This document shows positions 1-9,745 of a stretch of DNA of 64,000 nucleotides, piece by piece. The translations under genes were made by a program, and so were the position numbers. The stretch is taken from positions 558,001 to 622,000 of the forward strand of contig NZ_CP042345.1 of assembly GCF_007954425.1 (NCBI RefSeq), given 5' to 3'. How positions within the stretch are numbered: position 1 is the stretch's first letter; the number at the start of each line of letters is the position of its first letter. The stretch is from Novosphingobium ginsenosidimutans (GTDB lineage: Bacteria; Pseudomonadota; Alphaproteobacteria; Sphingomonadales; Sphingomonadaceae). Below the pieces are notes generated by a model. The model searched no databases and had not been told where the DNA came from. It was given only the letters and a program-made list of their open reading frames with translations.

Positions 1-845
1 GGTCCGTTGCGAATATCGTAGCCGGTCGGGCAGACCGCGACGCACTGGTTGCAATCGACGCAGTCGCCGATGACATCTGGCTGGCGTTCCTTGGCCTTGA
101 CCGAGCCGCGCTGTTCGCCGCGCCAGTCCTTGTAGGTGACGATCAGGCTCTTTTCATCGAGCATGGCTGTCTGGATCCGCGGCCAGGGGCACATGTAGAT
201 GCAGACCTGCTCGCGCATGAAACCGCCGAAAATGAAGGTCGTGGCGGTCAGCACGGCGACTGTGGCATAGGCCACCGGGGCGGCCTGACCGGTCCAGAAA
301 TCGACGGTCAGCGTGGGCGCGTCGGCGAAGTACATGATCCAGGCGCCGCCGGTCCAGAAGCTGATCGCCAGATAGATCGACCACTTGAGCCCGCGCTTGA
401 ACAGCTTGGCTGCGTTCCATGGTCCGGCCTCAAGCTTCAGCTGGGCGTTGCGATCGCCATCGATCAGGCGATCAACGTGCTGGAACAGATCGGTCCAGAT
501 CGTCTGCGGGCACGAATAGCCGCACCAGGCGCGGCCAAAGGCGCTGGTAATCAGGAACAGCCCGATCCCGGCCATGATCAGCAGGCCGGCGACGAAATAG
601 AACTCGTGCGGCCAGATCTCGATCGAGAACATGTAGAAGCGGCGGTTGGCCAGATCGACCAGCACGGCCTGGTCCGGGGCATAGGGGCCCCGGTCCCAGC
701 GCAGCCACGGCGTGAGGTAATAGATCCCCAGCGTGACCACGAGCATCAGCCACTTGAAGCGGCGGAAGGGGCCGCTCACCACCTTGGGAAAGACGGCCTT
801 CCGCTTTTCGTAGTATGATACCTTGGCAGGCTCAGGGCTGAGCAT
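1..845 (-). CDS. ccoG: CcoG/FixG cbb3 oxidase assembly protein (partial)
   Basis: The reading frame starts at the ATG at 845, overlaps the end of ccoP by 14 nt and runs off the left edge, so about 281 N-terminal residues are visible. It has an N-terminal membrane segment near residues 25-40 (WLMLVVTLGIYYLTPW), further hydrophobic helices, a cysteine motif (FGRAWCGYSCPQTIW), a second one (CIYMCPWPRIQ) and a ferredoxin-type cluster (CVDCNQCVAVCPTG) just before the edge. This is the usual FixG/CcoG polyferredoxin layout. CcoG is linked to Cu(II) reduction and CuB insertion during cbb3 oxidase assembly. Its place after ccoNOQP is the usual one. Only the start is seen, so the C-terminal domain cannot be checked. 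Confidence 0.93.
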   Translation of the reverse strand, partial: MLSPEPAKVSYYEKRKAVFPKVVSGPFRRFKWLMLVVTLGIYYLTPWLRWDRGPYAPDQAVLVDLANRRFYMFSIEIWPHEFYFVAGLLIMAGIGLFLITSAFGRAWCGYSCPQTIWTDLFQHVDRLIDGDRNAQLKLEAGPWNAAKLFKRGLKWSIYLAISFWTGGAWIMYFADAPTLTVDFWTGQAAPVAYATVAVLTATTFIFGGFMREQVCIYMCPWPRIQTAMLDEKSLIVTYKDWRGEQRGSVKAKERQPDVIGDCVDCNQCVAVCPTGYDIRNG

Positions 846-1788
846 TGGCCTCCCCTGTCGCAGGAGCTGCGGCCGGCGCGGCAGCAGGTGCCGCCACGAA
901 ATCCTCACCGCCGCCCAGCGAGTGGACATAGGCGGCCAGCATCTTGATCGTCACCGGATCAAGCTTGCCGCCCCAAGCCGGCATCACCCCGGCGTGGGCC
1001 TGGTGGATGCTGCCCATCACCTGTTCTCGCTTGCCGCCGTAAAGCCAGATCGCGTCGGCCAGGTTGGGCGCGCCGAACTGGCGGCCGCCCTTGGCATCGG
1101 CGCCGTGGCAGGCGGCGCAGTTCTCGGCAAAGAGCTGCGCACCGCGCGCGTTGGGCGCGGCCTTGCCAGAAAGCGACAGGACATGATCGGCCACCGCAGC
1201 GATGTCAGCCGGGGGCAAGATCCCGTCCTTGCCGAAGTTCGGCATCAGGCTTTGGCGCGTCGCGTCATTGCCGGGCTGGCGGATGCCGTTGATCAAGGTG
1301 GTCTCGATGTCCTTGATGGTGCCGCCCCACAGCCAATCGTCGTCGCGCAGGTTGGGATAGCCCTTGCTGCCCGCCGCGCCCGAACCGTGGCACTGCACGC
1401 AATTGACACGGAAGGCGGCGCGGCCGCCGTTGATTGCAGCCCGCATCAGGTCGGGCTTGCTGGCCAGTTCTTCGACCGGTGTTGCGGCAAGCGCGGCGAG
1501 GGTCCCGGCGCGGCGGGCGTCCTCGGCTTTCATCTCCTGGTCGAGCTGCCCGCGGCTGGACCAGCCCCATAGGCCCTCGGTGCCCTTGTTAAGCATTGGC
1601 CAGGCCGGGTAGACGATCATGTAGCCGATCGCGAAGAAGATCGTGGCGTAGAGCGTCCACAGCCACCAACGCGGCAGCGGGTTGTTGAGTTCCTCGATCC
1701 CGTCCCAGCTATGGCCAACGGTTTCGACCCCGGTTGCTTCATCGATGCGGGGGCCGGCGGAGGCCGGCAATTGATCAGCGTTGGCCAT
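832..1788 (-). CDS. ccoP: cbb3-type cytochrome c oxidase subunit III
   Basis: This 318-residue diheme subunit passes electrons from cytochrome c to the CcoNO core. One transmembrane helix lies near residues 42-62 (WLWTLYATIFFAIGYMIVY). Two periplasmic cytochrome c domains follow, with heme motifs CVQCH at about 130-134 and CAACH at about 224-228. The C-terminus is alanine/proline rich. The ATG at 1788 lies inside the end of ccoQ, and the stop overlaps ccoG, which suggests translational coupling. Length and order match the family. Confidence 0.96.
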   Translation of the reverse strand: MANADQLPASAGPRIDEATGVETVGHSWDGIEELNNPLPRWWLWTLYATIFFAIGYMIVYPAWPMLNKGTEGLWGWSSRGQLDQEMKAEDARRAGTLAALAATPVEELASKPDLMRAAINGGRAAFRVNCVQCHGSGAAGSKGYPNLRDDDWLWGGTIKDIETTLINGIRQPGNDATRQSLMPNFGKDGILPPADIAAVADHVLSLSGKAAPNARGAQLFAENCAACHGADAKGGRQFGAPNLADAIWLYGGKREQVMGSIHQAHAGVMPAWGGKLDPVTIKMLAAYVHSLGGGEDFVAAPAAAPAAAPATGEANAQP

Positions 1789-1951
1789 CGTCGTCGTCCT
1801 TGAAGATCATGGTCTTGGCCGCCTCGTTGGCGGAGCGGGCGCTCGGCCGGAACGGCCAGAGCACGAGCACGAGGAAGGTGACCAGCATGGCCAGCAGTCC
1901 CCAGCTGTCGGCAAAATGCCGCAGCATGTCATAGGTGGAGTGCGTGCTCAC
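1775..1951 (-). CDS. ccoQ: CcoQ small cbb3 oxidase subunit
   Basis: This is a 58-residue protein starting at a GTG that overlaps the ccoO stop codon (GTGA) and ending inside ccoP. It has one transmembrane helix ([16 protein letters not shown]) and an acidic tail (FKDDDDGQR), the typical CcoQ shape. CcoQ stabilises the cbb3 complex. The GTG start and small size make it easy to miss. Position between ccoO and ccoP is strong support. Confidence 0.9.
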   Translation of the reverse strand: MSTHSTYDMLRHFADSWGLLAMLVTFLVLVLWPFRPSARSANEAAKTMIFKDDDDGQR

Positions 1952-2721
1952 CGGCCCTTCTCCTTGGCCAGATCCTCCTGCGCGGCGGCGCTGTTGACAT
2001 CGACCAGCGTGCCCAGCATCTGCAGGTAGGCCACCAGCGCATCCATTTCCGTCAGCCGGTCGGGCTTGCCATCGAAGTCGCGGACCTGGGCCTTGGGATA
2101 GCGCTTGTTCAGGTCAGCCGCGTCGCCCATCGGATCGGCTTGCAGCCTGAGGTCGGCATCGGCCTTGGCGATCTGCTCCTTGGTATAGGGCGTGCCGGCC
2201 CGGTAGAGCGCGGTCAGCGTGGCGCTGGGATCGCCGGCATCCAGATCGCGATCGGCCAGGAAGGCATAGGTCGGCATGACCGATTCCGGCACCACGGCGC
2301 GCGGATCCTTCAGATGCTGGACGTGCCATTCATCCGAATAGCGCCCGCCGACGCGCGCCAGGTCCGGACCCGTGCGCTTTGAGCCCCACTGGAACGGCCG
2401 GTCATACATCGATTCCGCCGCCAGGCTGTAGTGACCGTACCGTTCCACCTCGTCGCGGAACGGGCGGATCATCTGGCTGTGGCAGACATAGCAGCCTTCG
2501 CGGACATAGATGTCGCGCCCGGCCTGCTCGAGCGGGGTGTAGGGGCGCATCCCGTCCACCTTTTCGATCGTGTTGTCGATCCAGAACAGCGGGGCGATTT
2601 CCACGATCCCGCCGATCGTCACCGCCGCAAAGGCAGCGAGGCCGAACAGCGCGACGTTGCGTTCCATCTTCTTGTGGCGCCGCCAGTCTTCCTTGGGGGC
2701 GTCGGTTGCGTTTGCAGTCAT
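1948..2721 (-). CDS. ccoO: cbb3-type cytochrome c oxidase subunit II
   Basis: This 257-residue membrane-anchored monoheme cytochrome c passes electrons to CcoN. The start chosen is the ATG at 2721, preceded by a GGGGG-type ribosome site. A longer open frame extends to 2826 but would run into ccoN. One transmembrane helix lies at about residues 22-45, and a single heme motif CYVCH at about 77-81 is followed by SQMIRPF, a CcoO signature. The gene lies 13 nt after ccoN. Confidence 0.95.
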   Translation of the reverse strand: MTANATDAPKEDWRRHKKMERNVALFGLAAFAAVTIGGIVEIAPLFWIDNTIEKVDGMRPYTPLEQAGRDIYVREGCYVCHSQMIRPFRDEVERYGHYSLAAESMYDRPFQWGSKRTGPDLARVGGRYSDEWHVQHLKDPRAVVPESVMPTYAFLADRDLDAGDPSATLTALYRAGTPYTKEQIAKADADLRLQADPMGDAADLNKRYPKAQVRDFDGKPDRLTEMDALVAYLQMLGTLVDVNSAAAQEDLAKEKGR

Positions 2722-2734
2722 CTTGAAAGCCCCC

Positions 2735-4393
2735 TTATTCGGCCGGAACAGCGGTGAGCGGACGGTCCGCGGCGGGATCATACTTGGGCTGGTAAAGCGG
2801 CTCCTCGTCGCGGAGGTTGCCGGCAATGGTCTGCCAGACGTTGAAGGTCATGATACCGGCACCGACCAGGAACATGCCCCCGCCGAAGGCGCGCAGCAGG
2901 TACATTGGGTGAAGCGCGGCGACCGTTTCGGCAAAGGAGTTCACCAGGTAGCCATCGGCCCCGTATTCGCGCCACATCAGGCCCTGGGTGATCCCCGCCA
3001 CCCACATCGAGGAGGCGTAGAAAACGATCCCCAGAGTAGCGAGCCAGAAGTGCCAGTTCACCATGCGCAGCGAATAGAGCCGCTCACGCCCCCACAGCCG
3101 CGGGACCAGGTAATAGACGCAGGCAAAGGTGATCATGCCGTTCCAGCCCAGCGCGCCGGAGTGGACGTGGCCGATGGTCCAGTCGGTATAGTGCGAGAGC
3201 GAGTTGACGCTCTTCACGCTCATCATCGGGCCTTCGAAGGTGCTCATGCCGTAGAAGGCCAGCGCCAGCACCATCATGCGGATGATCGGATCGGTGCGGA
3301 CCTTGTCCCAGGCGCCGTTCAGCGTCATCAGGCCGTTGATCATCCCGCCCCAGCTCGGCATCCACAGCATGACCGAGAAGACCATGCCCAGCGTCTGCGC
3401 CCAGTCGGGCAGCGCGGTGTAGTGCAGGTGGTGCGGACCCGCCCAGATATAGAGGAAGATCAGCGACCAGAAGTGCAGGATCGACAGGCGATAGCTGTAG
3501 ACCGGGCGCTGCGCCTGTTTGGGCACGAAGTAGTACATCATCGCCAGGAAGCCGGCGGTCAGGAAAAAGCCCACGGCGTTGTGGCCGTACCACCACTGGA
3601 CCAGCGCGCCCTGCACGCCCGACCACAGCGGATAGCTCTTCGAACCGACCAGGCTGACCGGCACGTTTGCGTTGTTGACCAGGTGGAGCATGGCCACGGT
3701 CAGGATGAACGCGAGGTAGAACCAGTTGGCAACGTAGATGTGCGGCTCGCTGCGCTTGATGATCGTGCCAACGAAGACCGCCAGATAGGCCACCCAGACG
3801 AGCGTCAGCCACAGGTCGACGTACCATTCGGGCTCGGCATATTCCTTGCCCTGGGAGATACCCAGCAGGTAGCCGGTCGCCGCCAGGACAATGAACAGCT
3901 GATAGCCCCAGAACACGAAACGGGCGAGGCCGGGGAAGGCCAACCTCGCCCGGCAGGTGCGCTGGACCACGTAGAATGACGTGGCGATCAGCGCGCTGCC
4001 TCCGAAAGCGAAGATCACGGCCGAGGTGTGGAGCGGACGCAGGCGACCAAAGCTGGTCCATTCCAGACCCAGGTTAAGCACCGGGAAAGCGAGCTGGAGT
4101 GCGATGACCAGGCCGACCAGGAACCCGGCCATGCCCCAGAACACTGTGGCGATCATGCCGTAGCGGATCAGCTCGTCGTCATACCGGCCCTCATCGTGCG
4201 GGACCTTCAGCAGGCCTTCAGCGGCCGCCTTGAAATCGGCCGTGCGCAGCGAAACGACCAGGCCAATCAGCGCCGCCAGGGCGAAGATGCCCATGTGCAC
4301 TGCAAAGCCCCAGTCGACTGCGGCCGCCATGGCGATGACGGAGATAAACAATGCAGCCAGCCAACGGCCGCTGCGCGAAACTACGGATTCCAT
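2735..4393 (-). CDS. ccoN: cbb3-type cytochrome c oxidase subunit I
   Basis: This is the 552-residue catalytic subunit, a heme-copper oxidase that reduces O2 at high affinity and pumps protons. Expected histidine segments are visible: [15 protein letters not shown] (low-spin heme), [17 protein letters not shown] (CuB site), the [11 protein letters not shown] pair and [17 protein letters not shown] (heme ligands). It is the first gene of the operon. A near-perfect FNR box lies 64 nt upstream of its start, so induction at low oxygen is expected. Confidence 0.97.
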   Translation of the reverse strand: MESVVSRSGRWLAALFISVIAMAAAVDWGFAVHMGIFALAALIGLVVSLRTADFKAAAEGLLKVPHDEGRYDDELIRYGMIATVFWGMAGFLVGLVIALQLAFPVLNLGLEWTSFGRLRPLHTSAVIFAFGGSALIATSFYVVQRTCRARLAFPGLARFVFWGYQLFIVLAATGYLLGISQGKEYAEPEWYVDLWLTLVWVAYLAVFVGTIIKRSEPHIYVANWFYLAFILTVAMLHLVNNANVPVSLVGSKSYPLWSGVQGALVQWWYGHNAVGFFLTAGFLAMMYYFVPKQAQRPVYSYRLSILHFWSLIFLYIWAGPHHLHYTALPDWAQTLGMVFSVMLWMPSWGGMINGLMTLNGAWDKVRTDPIIRMMVLALAFYGMSTFEGPMMSVKSVNSLSHYTDWTIGHVHSGALGWNGMITFACVYYLVPRLWGRERLYSLRMVNWHFWLATLGIVFYASSMWVAGITQGLMWREYGADGYLVNSFAETVAALHPMYLLRAFGGGMFLVGAGIMTFNVWQTIAGNLRDEEPLYQPKYDPAADRPLTAVPAE

Positions 4394-4456
4394 GAGCCTT
4401 CCCTCTCTGGAAATATCAGATGAGACCGCGTCTGGACGGTCCGCCGCAATGCAGCA

Positions 4457-4470
4457 TTGACCGGGATCAA
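4457..4470 (-). promoter_or_regulatory. FNR/FixK box upstream of ccoN
   Basis: TTGACCGGGATCAA matches the FNR/FixK consensus TTGAT-N4-ATCAA at nine of ten fixed positions. It lies 64 nt upstream of the ccoN start. A gene for an FNR-type regulator with the matching recognition helix (E..SR) lies about 0.8 kb away at 5294-5992. The strand is given for ccoN, but the site is nearly symmetric. Confidence 0.85.
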
Positions 4471-4513
4471 ATTTCAGGGGTTGGTGCGGAAATAACTATC
4501 GGCAATGCGAAAA

Positions 4514-4527
4514 TTGCGCAGGATCAA
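4514..4527 (+). promoter_or_regulatory. second FNR-like box, upstream of ompW
   Basis: TTGCGCAGGATCAA keeps the TTG and the whole ATCAA half-site with N4 spacing (8 of 10 fixed positions). It lies 93 nt before the ompW start. A separate site on each side of this divergent intergenic region suggests that both ccoN and ompW answer to FnrL. OmpW is also FNR-controlled in enterobacteria. Confidence 0.55.
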
Positions 4528-4619
4528 TGATCGGCGTTCGATCCGGTCGCATTTGCCCCTCCTGCGCCGTAACCACCTCTGCTGCACAGGGCAGCTGCTG
4601 CGGCGCCGGATGAGGGATT

Positions 4620-5297
4620 ATGAAGAAACTGACTGTCTCCGCCCTGCTGGGCGCCTGCGCGATCATCGCCGCGACTCCGGCCCAAGCCGGTAGCACCGAC
4701 GGCAAGGTCCAGGTCAAGCTGCTCGCCACCGGCGTACTGCCCGATGGCAAAATCACCGCGCTGGAAAACAACGCCATCGGCCTGCCCGCCGGCAGCCAGA
4801 CCAGCGCCAACGACAACGTCGTGCCGACCATCGCGATCGAATACTTCGCCTCCGACAACGTCTCGATCGAGACGATCTGCTGCCTGACGCAGCACAAGGT
4901 TGGCGGTGAAGGTGCGATTGCCGGGGCCAAGATCCTTGAACACGTCCTGATCCTGCCCGCCACGGTTACGCTGAAGTATCACCTCGATGCCGGCCCGATT
5001 AAGCCCTACGTGGGCGTGGGGCCATCGATCTTCTTCTACATCGACGAAAAGCCCGGTGCGACTACTGCGGCACTCGGCGGCACCAAGGTGAAGCTCGACA
5101 ACAAGTTCGGTGTGGCGCTGCAGGTCGGCGTCGACATTCCGCTGGGCGACAAGGGCTTTGGTCTTAGCCTGGATGCCAAGAAGTACTTCATGAGCACCCG
5201 CCTGCACGTGTCCAATGCTGCTGGCGTGGAAGTGCTGACAACCAAGCACAAGCTTGATCCGTGGGTCCTGAGCGGCGGCGTTTCCTACCGCTTCTAA
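4620..5297 (+). CDS. ompW: OmpW family outer membrane protein
   Basis: This 225-residue protein has a clear signal peptide (cut near ATPAQA, residue 23) and a small beta-barrel. OmpW-type segments are visible: VVPTIAIEYFASDNVSIE, TLKYHL, IKPYVGVGPSIFFY and a C-terminal aromatic residue (SYRF). OmpW forms an 8-stranded barrel thought to pass small hydrophobic molecules. It is divergent from ccoN, and its stop overlaps the stop of the convergent fnrL by a few bases. Confidence 0.92.
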   Translation: MKKLTVSALLGACAIIAATPAQAGSTDGKVQVKLLATGVLPDGKITALENNAIGLPAGSQTSANDNVVPTIAIEYFASDNVSIETICCLTQHKVGGEGAIAGAKILEHVLILPATVTLKYHLDAGPIKPYVGVGPSIFFYIDEKPGATTAALGGTKVKLDNKFGVALQVGVDIPLGDKGFGLSLDAKKYFMSTRLHVSNAAGVEVLTTKHKLDPWVLSGGVSYRF

Positions 5298-5992
5298 CCC
5301 GCTTCGGCGATCAGCCCCTCGCGGTCGAGGATTTCCACTTCGCGCCGCGAGGGCAGGTCCACCAGTCCTTCGGACTTGAGACGCGTGAACTGGCGGCTGA
5401 CGGTTTCGATCGTCAGCCCCAGCACGTCTGCGATCTGCTGGCGCGAGAACGGCAGAGAAAAGCGCTTCAGCGGCTGGTCATGGGTGCCCTGGCAGCCCTG
5501 TTCTACCAGCCGTTCCGACATTTCGACGATAAAGCTTGCGACCCGCTCCCCGGCCGATTTGCGGCCAAGCAGCAGCATCCAGCGCCGCGTCCGGTCGAGT
5601 TCACCAAGGGTTCGTTGCAGCAGCTTGTGTTCCAGCGCCGGATGCTCGCGCGCAAAGGCATCGAAATCGCGGCGGCTGAAGACGCAGACCTTGGCTTCGG
5701 TCAGCGCGGTAACGCCGTGACCGGTGGTCGAGCCAAAGGGGCGGCCAATGAAATCGGACGGGTAAACCACGCCGACAATCTGTTCGCGTCCGTCTTCGGT
5801 CCCGGTCGAAAGTTTGAGCACGCCGTCGATCACATTGGCGACGAGCACCGAATCCTCGCCCTCCCAGATCAGTGATTCACCCGGGGCCAGCGTGCGGCGG
5901 CGACCAATAGTGTTGAGCGTTTCCAACTCGTTGGAATCGAGCGAGGAACAGATAGCCCGGTTCCGGACAACACAGGTATCGCACGCAGTCAT
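5294..5992 (-). CDS. fnrL: FNR/FnrL-type oxygen-sensing transcription regulator
   Basis: This is a 232-residue CRP/FNR family protein. The N-terminus carries cysteines at about 4, 7 and 15 (C-x2-C-x7-C, the FnrL/FnrN spacing) and another lies in EAKVCVF near residue 102. Together these can ligate the oxygen-labile [4Fe-4S] cluster. The middle is a cNMP-like beta-roll. The recognition helix reads LTIETVSRQFTRL, with the E..SR triplet that reads TTGAT half-sites. Sites of that kind lie upstream of ccoN and ompW next door, so it probably switches both on under low oxygen. Confidence 0.9.
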   Translation of the reverse strand: MTACDTCVVRNRAICSSLDSNELETLNTIGRRRTLAPGESLIWEGEDSVLVANVIDGVLKLSTGTEDGREQIVGVVYPSDFIGRPFGSTTGHGVTALTEAKVCVFSRRDFDAFAREHPALEHKLLQRTLGELDRTRRWMLLLGRKSAGERVASFIVEMSERLVEQGCQGTHDQPLKRFSLPFSRQQIADVLGLTIETVSRQFTRLKSEGLVDLPSRREVEILDREGLIAEAG

Positions 5993-6028
5993 GCCAGCAT
6001 AGTGCCGGACCTGCTCCCTTGGTGCAAG

Positions 6029-6760
6029 CTAGACGATATCGAACTGCCCGCCCAGTTCGGCGCGCAGCTTGTCGAGCGCCTGGGCCTTGAGCTGGTGAAC
6101 ACGGGGGATCGATACATCCAGCGTGGCGGCGATTTCGGCCAGGTTCAGCTCCTCCACGAAATAAAGTTGCATGACCAGTTGCAGCCGCTCCGGTAGGTTC
6201 GCCAATGCTCCGGCCAGCGCCTCGCGCAACTCCTGCGTTTCAAGGATGTTGTGACTGTCTGGCCGCTCATCGGCAAAGGCGGGATCGTGGTCGGAATAGA
6301 CTGCATCAATTGGCTCAAACCGCAAGGGCTCGCTGCTGCCGCGCAGTGCCGCCAGCTCGTCGGCGGTAACGCCTAGTCCTTCGGCCAGTTCGGCGGCAGT
6401 CGGCTCGCGCCCCAATTGCCCGCGCAGCACCGTCTGCTGGTCGGCCAGTTGCCGCCGTCGTTCGATCCCGCCGCGTGAGATCGGAACGGCGCGGCGGATC
6501 AGGTCTACCATCGCCCCGCGCACCCGGATCTTCGCGTAGGCGGCAAAGCCGTCCTCGCCGGGTCCGGCATGGCGCTGCGCCGCTTCGGTGAGGGCGACGA
6601 GACCAGCCTGGATCAGGTCTTCGAGTTCGATTCCGGCGCGGCCCGAGCCGTGGACATGCCAGGCCAGCCGCCGGACCATGGGCATGAAGCGGCGGACGCG
6701 GTCGGTCGTGGCGCAGCGATAGGCGCCAGCAGCTTTCAGGCTGTTGTGATCCTGGATCAT
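6029..6760 (-). CDS. fliA: flagellar sigma factor sigma-28 (FliA)
   Basis: A 243-residue sigma-70 family factor of FliA/WhiG type. Region 2 includes ELEDLIQAGLVALTEAA and FAAYAKIRVRGAMVDLIR. Region 4 carries the helix-turn-helix LAEIAATLDVSIPRVHQLKA. It directs late flagellar transcription, and its expected antagonist FlgM is encoded at 10093-10371. The ATG overlaps the flhA stop (ATGA), so it is read from the flhA transcript. Confidence 0.92.
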   Translation of the reverse strand: MIQDHNSLKAAGAYRCATTDRVRRFMPMVRRLAWHVHGSGRAGIELEDLIQAGLVALTEAAQRHAGPGEDGFAAYAKIRVRGAMVDLIRRAVPISRGGIERRRQLADQQTVLRGQLGREPTAAELAEGLGVTADELAALRGSSEPLRFEPIDAVYSDHDPAFADERPDSHNILETQELREALAGALANLPERLQLVMQLYFVEELNLAEIAATLDVSIPRVHQLKAQALDKLRAELGGQFDIV

Positions 6761-8868
6761 GCGGCAAGAATCTCCGGTTGGGGAAGAGCGGGGGTGGCTG
6801 GCGCGCCAATCACGGCGACCACCTCAATCGGCTGGCTCGCCGGCAGTTCGGCGATGGAAATGACGAGGCACGAGGGCGCTCGCAGCTTGAGCAGACCCGC
6901 CAGCGCACGGCGCGCGCGGGGCTGGACGATCAGGGCGAGCGGCGGCGCGGAGGGGCCCCGTTCGGCCACGAGGGCGGCAACGTGTTCGCCAATATTGCGG
7001 GCAAGATCAGGTTCGATCAGTGGCTGGCCGGTGGCCGGATCGCTCAGCCCCTGGACAATCGCCGCCTCAAGCTGGGCATCCAGGGTCAGCACCGGCAACC
7101 GTTCGCCGGGCGCGCAAATCCGGCCGACAATCAGGTTGCCAAGGTCGGCGCGGACCAGTTCGACCAGCCGGTCGTGGTCGGCAGCGATCTGCACCCCATC
7201 GGCCAGGCTGGCGAGAATTGGCAGCGGATGGCTGATCGGGATGCCGTCTTCCAGCAAGGCACGCAGCACGCGCGTGAGCGCGGCCAGGCTCAGCGGCTGC
7301 GGATGGATCGCTTCGACCAGACCGGCGTTGTGTTCCTTGACCGCATCGAGGATCGCGCGGACCTGATCCGGGCCAAGCAGTTCACCGGGCCGTTCGCCGA
7401 GCAGCTGATTGAGCTGGGTGGCGATAACCGTCGAGGCATCGACCGTCAGGAAGCCCTCGGCAATCGCAAGATCCCGCTGGGCAGCATCGATCCAGCGCGC
7501 CGGGCAGCCAAAGCTGGGATCACGCGTCTCTTCCCCGCCCAGCACGTGACCTTCGCGCACTTCGCCAACATCGATCGCCAGGATTTTCTCCGGCCGGACC
7601 GAGGCCCCGCCCAGCGGCACCCCGCCAAGCAGGATGCGATAATCGTGCGGGGCGAGCTCAAGGCTGTCGCGCACGCGGAACTGCGGGACGACAAAACCGA
7701 AGGCCTGGCTCAATTGCTTGCGCACGCCGGTGATGCGACCGACCAGCGGCGCGCCGCGCGCTTCATCGACCAGGTGGACCAGGCCATAGCCAAGCTCGAT
7801 CGTGACCAACGTCTGGTCGGAGACCTCGCTAAGGTTGATACGCGCCGGATCGGGAGTCTCGATTACCGGAACCGGGGGCAGCGCCCGTGTCGCAGCGCGT
7901 TTCGAAAGCGCCCGCCACAGGGCCAGGGCCCCGAACGCCGCCGGCAGGAAAATCGTCTGCGGCATAGCCGGGATCAAGCCGATCGCCCCCAGAATCGCCG
8001 CAACCGGCAGCCAAGTGCGGGGTTCGGCCAGCTGGCCGCCGATCTGGCCCGACAGGTCGCGGTCTTCGCCGTCGCGATCATCGGCCACGCGCGTGACGAT
8101 CACGGCGGCGGCAATCGACAGCAGCAGCGCCGGGACCTGCGCGACAAGTGCGTCGCCGACTGCCAGGGTGACATAGACTTCGGCAGATTCTCCGGCGGTC
8201 AGGCCGTGGCTGATCATGCCCAGGCAGAAGCCGGCGATGATATTGACCGCCAGGATCAGCAGTGCGGCGATCGCATCGCCCTTCACGAACTTGCTGGAGC
8301 CGTCCATTGCCCCGTAGAAATCGGCTTCGGTCGCCACTTCACGGCGGCGAGCCTTGGCTTCATCAGCGGTCAGGATCCCGGCAGCGAGGTCGGCATCGAT
8401 CGCCATCTGCTTGCCGGGCAAGGCATCGAGGGTGAACCGCGCCGAAACTTCGGAGACGCGGCCCGCGCCCTTGGTGATCACCACCATATTGATGATTACC
8501 AGGATCAGGAAGACGAACAGCCCGACCGCAAAGTTGCCGCCGACCAGGAAGGCGCCAAAGGCCTCGATAACATGGCCGGCCGCCGCCTCGCCCTCATGGC
8601 CATGGACCAGCACCACGCGGGTCGAGGCGACGTTAAGCGAGAGCCGCAGCAGCGTCGCGAACAGTAGGACCGAGGGGAAGGATGAGAAGTCGAGCGGCTT
8701 CTGAGCATTCATTGCCGCCATCAGCACCGCCACCGACAGCGCGATGTTGAGCACGAAGAACATGTCGAGCAGCAGCGCCGGAACCGGCACGATCATCAGA
8801 CAGATCAGCGTCAGGATGCCGACCGGCAGCGCCACCGTGGCAAGGCGTGGGCGAGTAAGCGAAATCAC
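6757..8868 (-). CDS. flhA: flagellar export apparatus protein FlhA
   Basis: This is a 703-residue integral membrane component of the flagellar type III export gate. The N-terminal half is hydrophobic with about eight helices and contains the FHIPEP-type region (ARFTLDALPGKQMAIDADL). The C-terminal half is the cytoplasmic substrate-docking domain. It starts at a GTG overlapping the stop of the upstream transglycosylase gene (GTGA). Length is normal for the family. Confidence 0.96.
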   Translation of the reverse strand: MISLTRPRLATVALPVGILTLICLMIVPVPALLLDMFFVLNIALSVAVLMAAMNAQKPLDFSSFPSVLLFATLLRLSLNVASTRVVLVHGHEGEAAAGHVIEAFGAFLVGGNFAVGLFVFLILVIINMVVITKGAGRVSEVSARFTLDALPGKQMAIDADLAAGILTADEAKARRREVATEADFYGAMDGSSKFVKGDAIAALLILAVNIIAGFCLGMISHGLTAGESAEVYVTLAVGDALVAQVPALLLSIAAAVIVTRVADDRDGEDRDLSGQIGGQLAEPRTWLPVAAILGAIGLIPAMPQTIFLPAAFGALALWRALSKRAATRALPPVPVIETPDPARINLSEVSDQTLVTIELGYGLVHLVDEARGAPLVGRITGVRKQLSQAFGFVVPQFRVRDSLELAPHDYRILLGGVPLGGASVRPEKILAIDVGEVREGHVLGGEETRDPSFGCPARWIDAAQRDLAIAEGFLTVDASTVIATQLNQLLGERPGELLGPDQVRAILDAVKEHNAGLVEAIHPQPLSLAALTRVLRALLEDGIPISHPLPILASLADGVQIAADHDRLVELVRADLGNLIVGRICAPGERLPVLTLDAQLEAAIVQGLSDPATGQPLIEPDLARNIGEHVAALVAERGPSAPPLALIVQPRARRALAGLLKLRAPSCLVISIAELPASQPIEVVAVIGAPATPALPQPEILAA

Positions 8869-9689
8869 AGCCCGAATGCCTTCAATTTGCCATAGGCGGC
8901 ACGGATATGAGCCGGGGCGTCACCGCCCGGTCCCAGCGCGAAAGTGCTGGCGAGGGTGGCCGAGATTGAGGGGCGCTGGCTGCTACCCAGCTCTGGCGCG
9001 CCCAACGGCTCGCGTTCTGCCACCAGCGCGGCAGTCGACCAGGGCGCGGCTTCCGTCGGCGCGTCCATTGCGCGATCAACCTTGTCGCGCAGCAGGCCCA
9101 TCACCCCGCCAAGCGAGCGGGGCTGGCCGCCTTCATAAAAGATCGCCCGGTTGGCGGCAGCCGCCTCGGGCAGCAACATGGCGGCATTTTGCGCCGGATC
9201 GGCTGAAAGTGCAGTCAGGAACTTGGTTGCGCCGCCCGCTCCCAGGAAGTGGGCCAGATAGAGCTCGGCCGCATCGGGCTCGCGTCCCAGCACCGGCAGC
9301 AGCGCAGCGCGGTTATCACGGGCGAGTTCGGCCGCCATCCGTGCCGACAGGTCGGGATCGTGACGCAGCGCCAGCACTTGCTGGCGCAGCATGGGGTCGC
9401 TGACCCGGCCCGCTTCGATTGCCGTGTCCGCCCAGCCCGCACCATGGGCCGCGCCATGCTTTTCCAGCGTCTGCAGCCAGGTGCCGCCAGTAAACTGATA
9501 GAGCCCGGCCGCGCTCGACGTGGTGGCACGGGCTGCGGGATCGAGGCTCGATTCAAGCCGCGCCTGAGCAAGAAGATAAGAGAAGTCGACTCCCGTCGCC
9601 TGCGCAGCGCGGGCAATCGCAGCCTGAACTTCGGGCCGTGCGCCAGTTGGCGCTGCGGCGGTGTTGGCAATGATACTGGCCTGGCCCAA
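8865..9689 (-). CDS. flagellar lytic transglycosylase (SltF-like)
   Basis: A 274-residue protein with an N-terminal SLT/lysozyme-like domain at about residues 20-170. The catalytic glutamate is in QARLESSLDPAA, followed by AAGLYQFTGGTWLQ, typical of transglycosylases. It probably opens peptidoglycan for the flagellar rod. The FlgJ of this cluster (17322-17633) lacks a muramidase domain, so this enzyme likely fills that role, as SltF does in Rhodobacter. The start is a TTG at 9689 with a good GGGGAGG site 6 nt upstream. It leads the operon with flhA and fliA and has a sigma-54 promoter. Confidence 0.82.
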   Translation of the reverse strand: MGQASIIANTAAAPTGARPEVQAAIARAAQATGVDFSYLLAQARLESSLDPAARATTSSAAGLYQFTGGTWLQTLEKHGAAHGAGWADTAIEAGRVSDPMLRQQVLALRHDPDLSARMAAELARDNRAALLPVLGREPDAAELYLAHFLGAGGATKFLTALSADPAQNAAMLLPEAAAANRAIFYEGGQPRSLGGVMGLLRDKVDRAMDAPTEAAPWSTAALVAEREPLGAPELGSSQRPSISATLASTFALGPGGDAPAHIRAAYGKLKAFGL

Positions 9690-9728
9690 GCCAAACCTCC
9701 CCTCGTGAAACGTGCTATGACCGTTTCA

Positions 9729-9743
9729 GCAAGGGCCGTGCCA
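9729..9743 (-). promoter_or_regulatory. sigma-54 promoter for transglycosylase-flhA-fliA
   Basis: Read leftward, the sequence is TGGCACGGCCCTTGC, which fits the sigma-54 consensus TGGCAC-N5-TTGC exactly, with GG and GC separated by 10 nt. It lies about 40 nt before the TTG start at 9689, at the 3' end of flgN. Confidence 0.88.
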
Positions 9744-9745
9744 AA

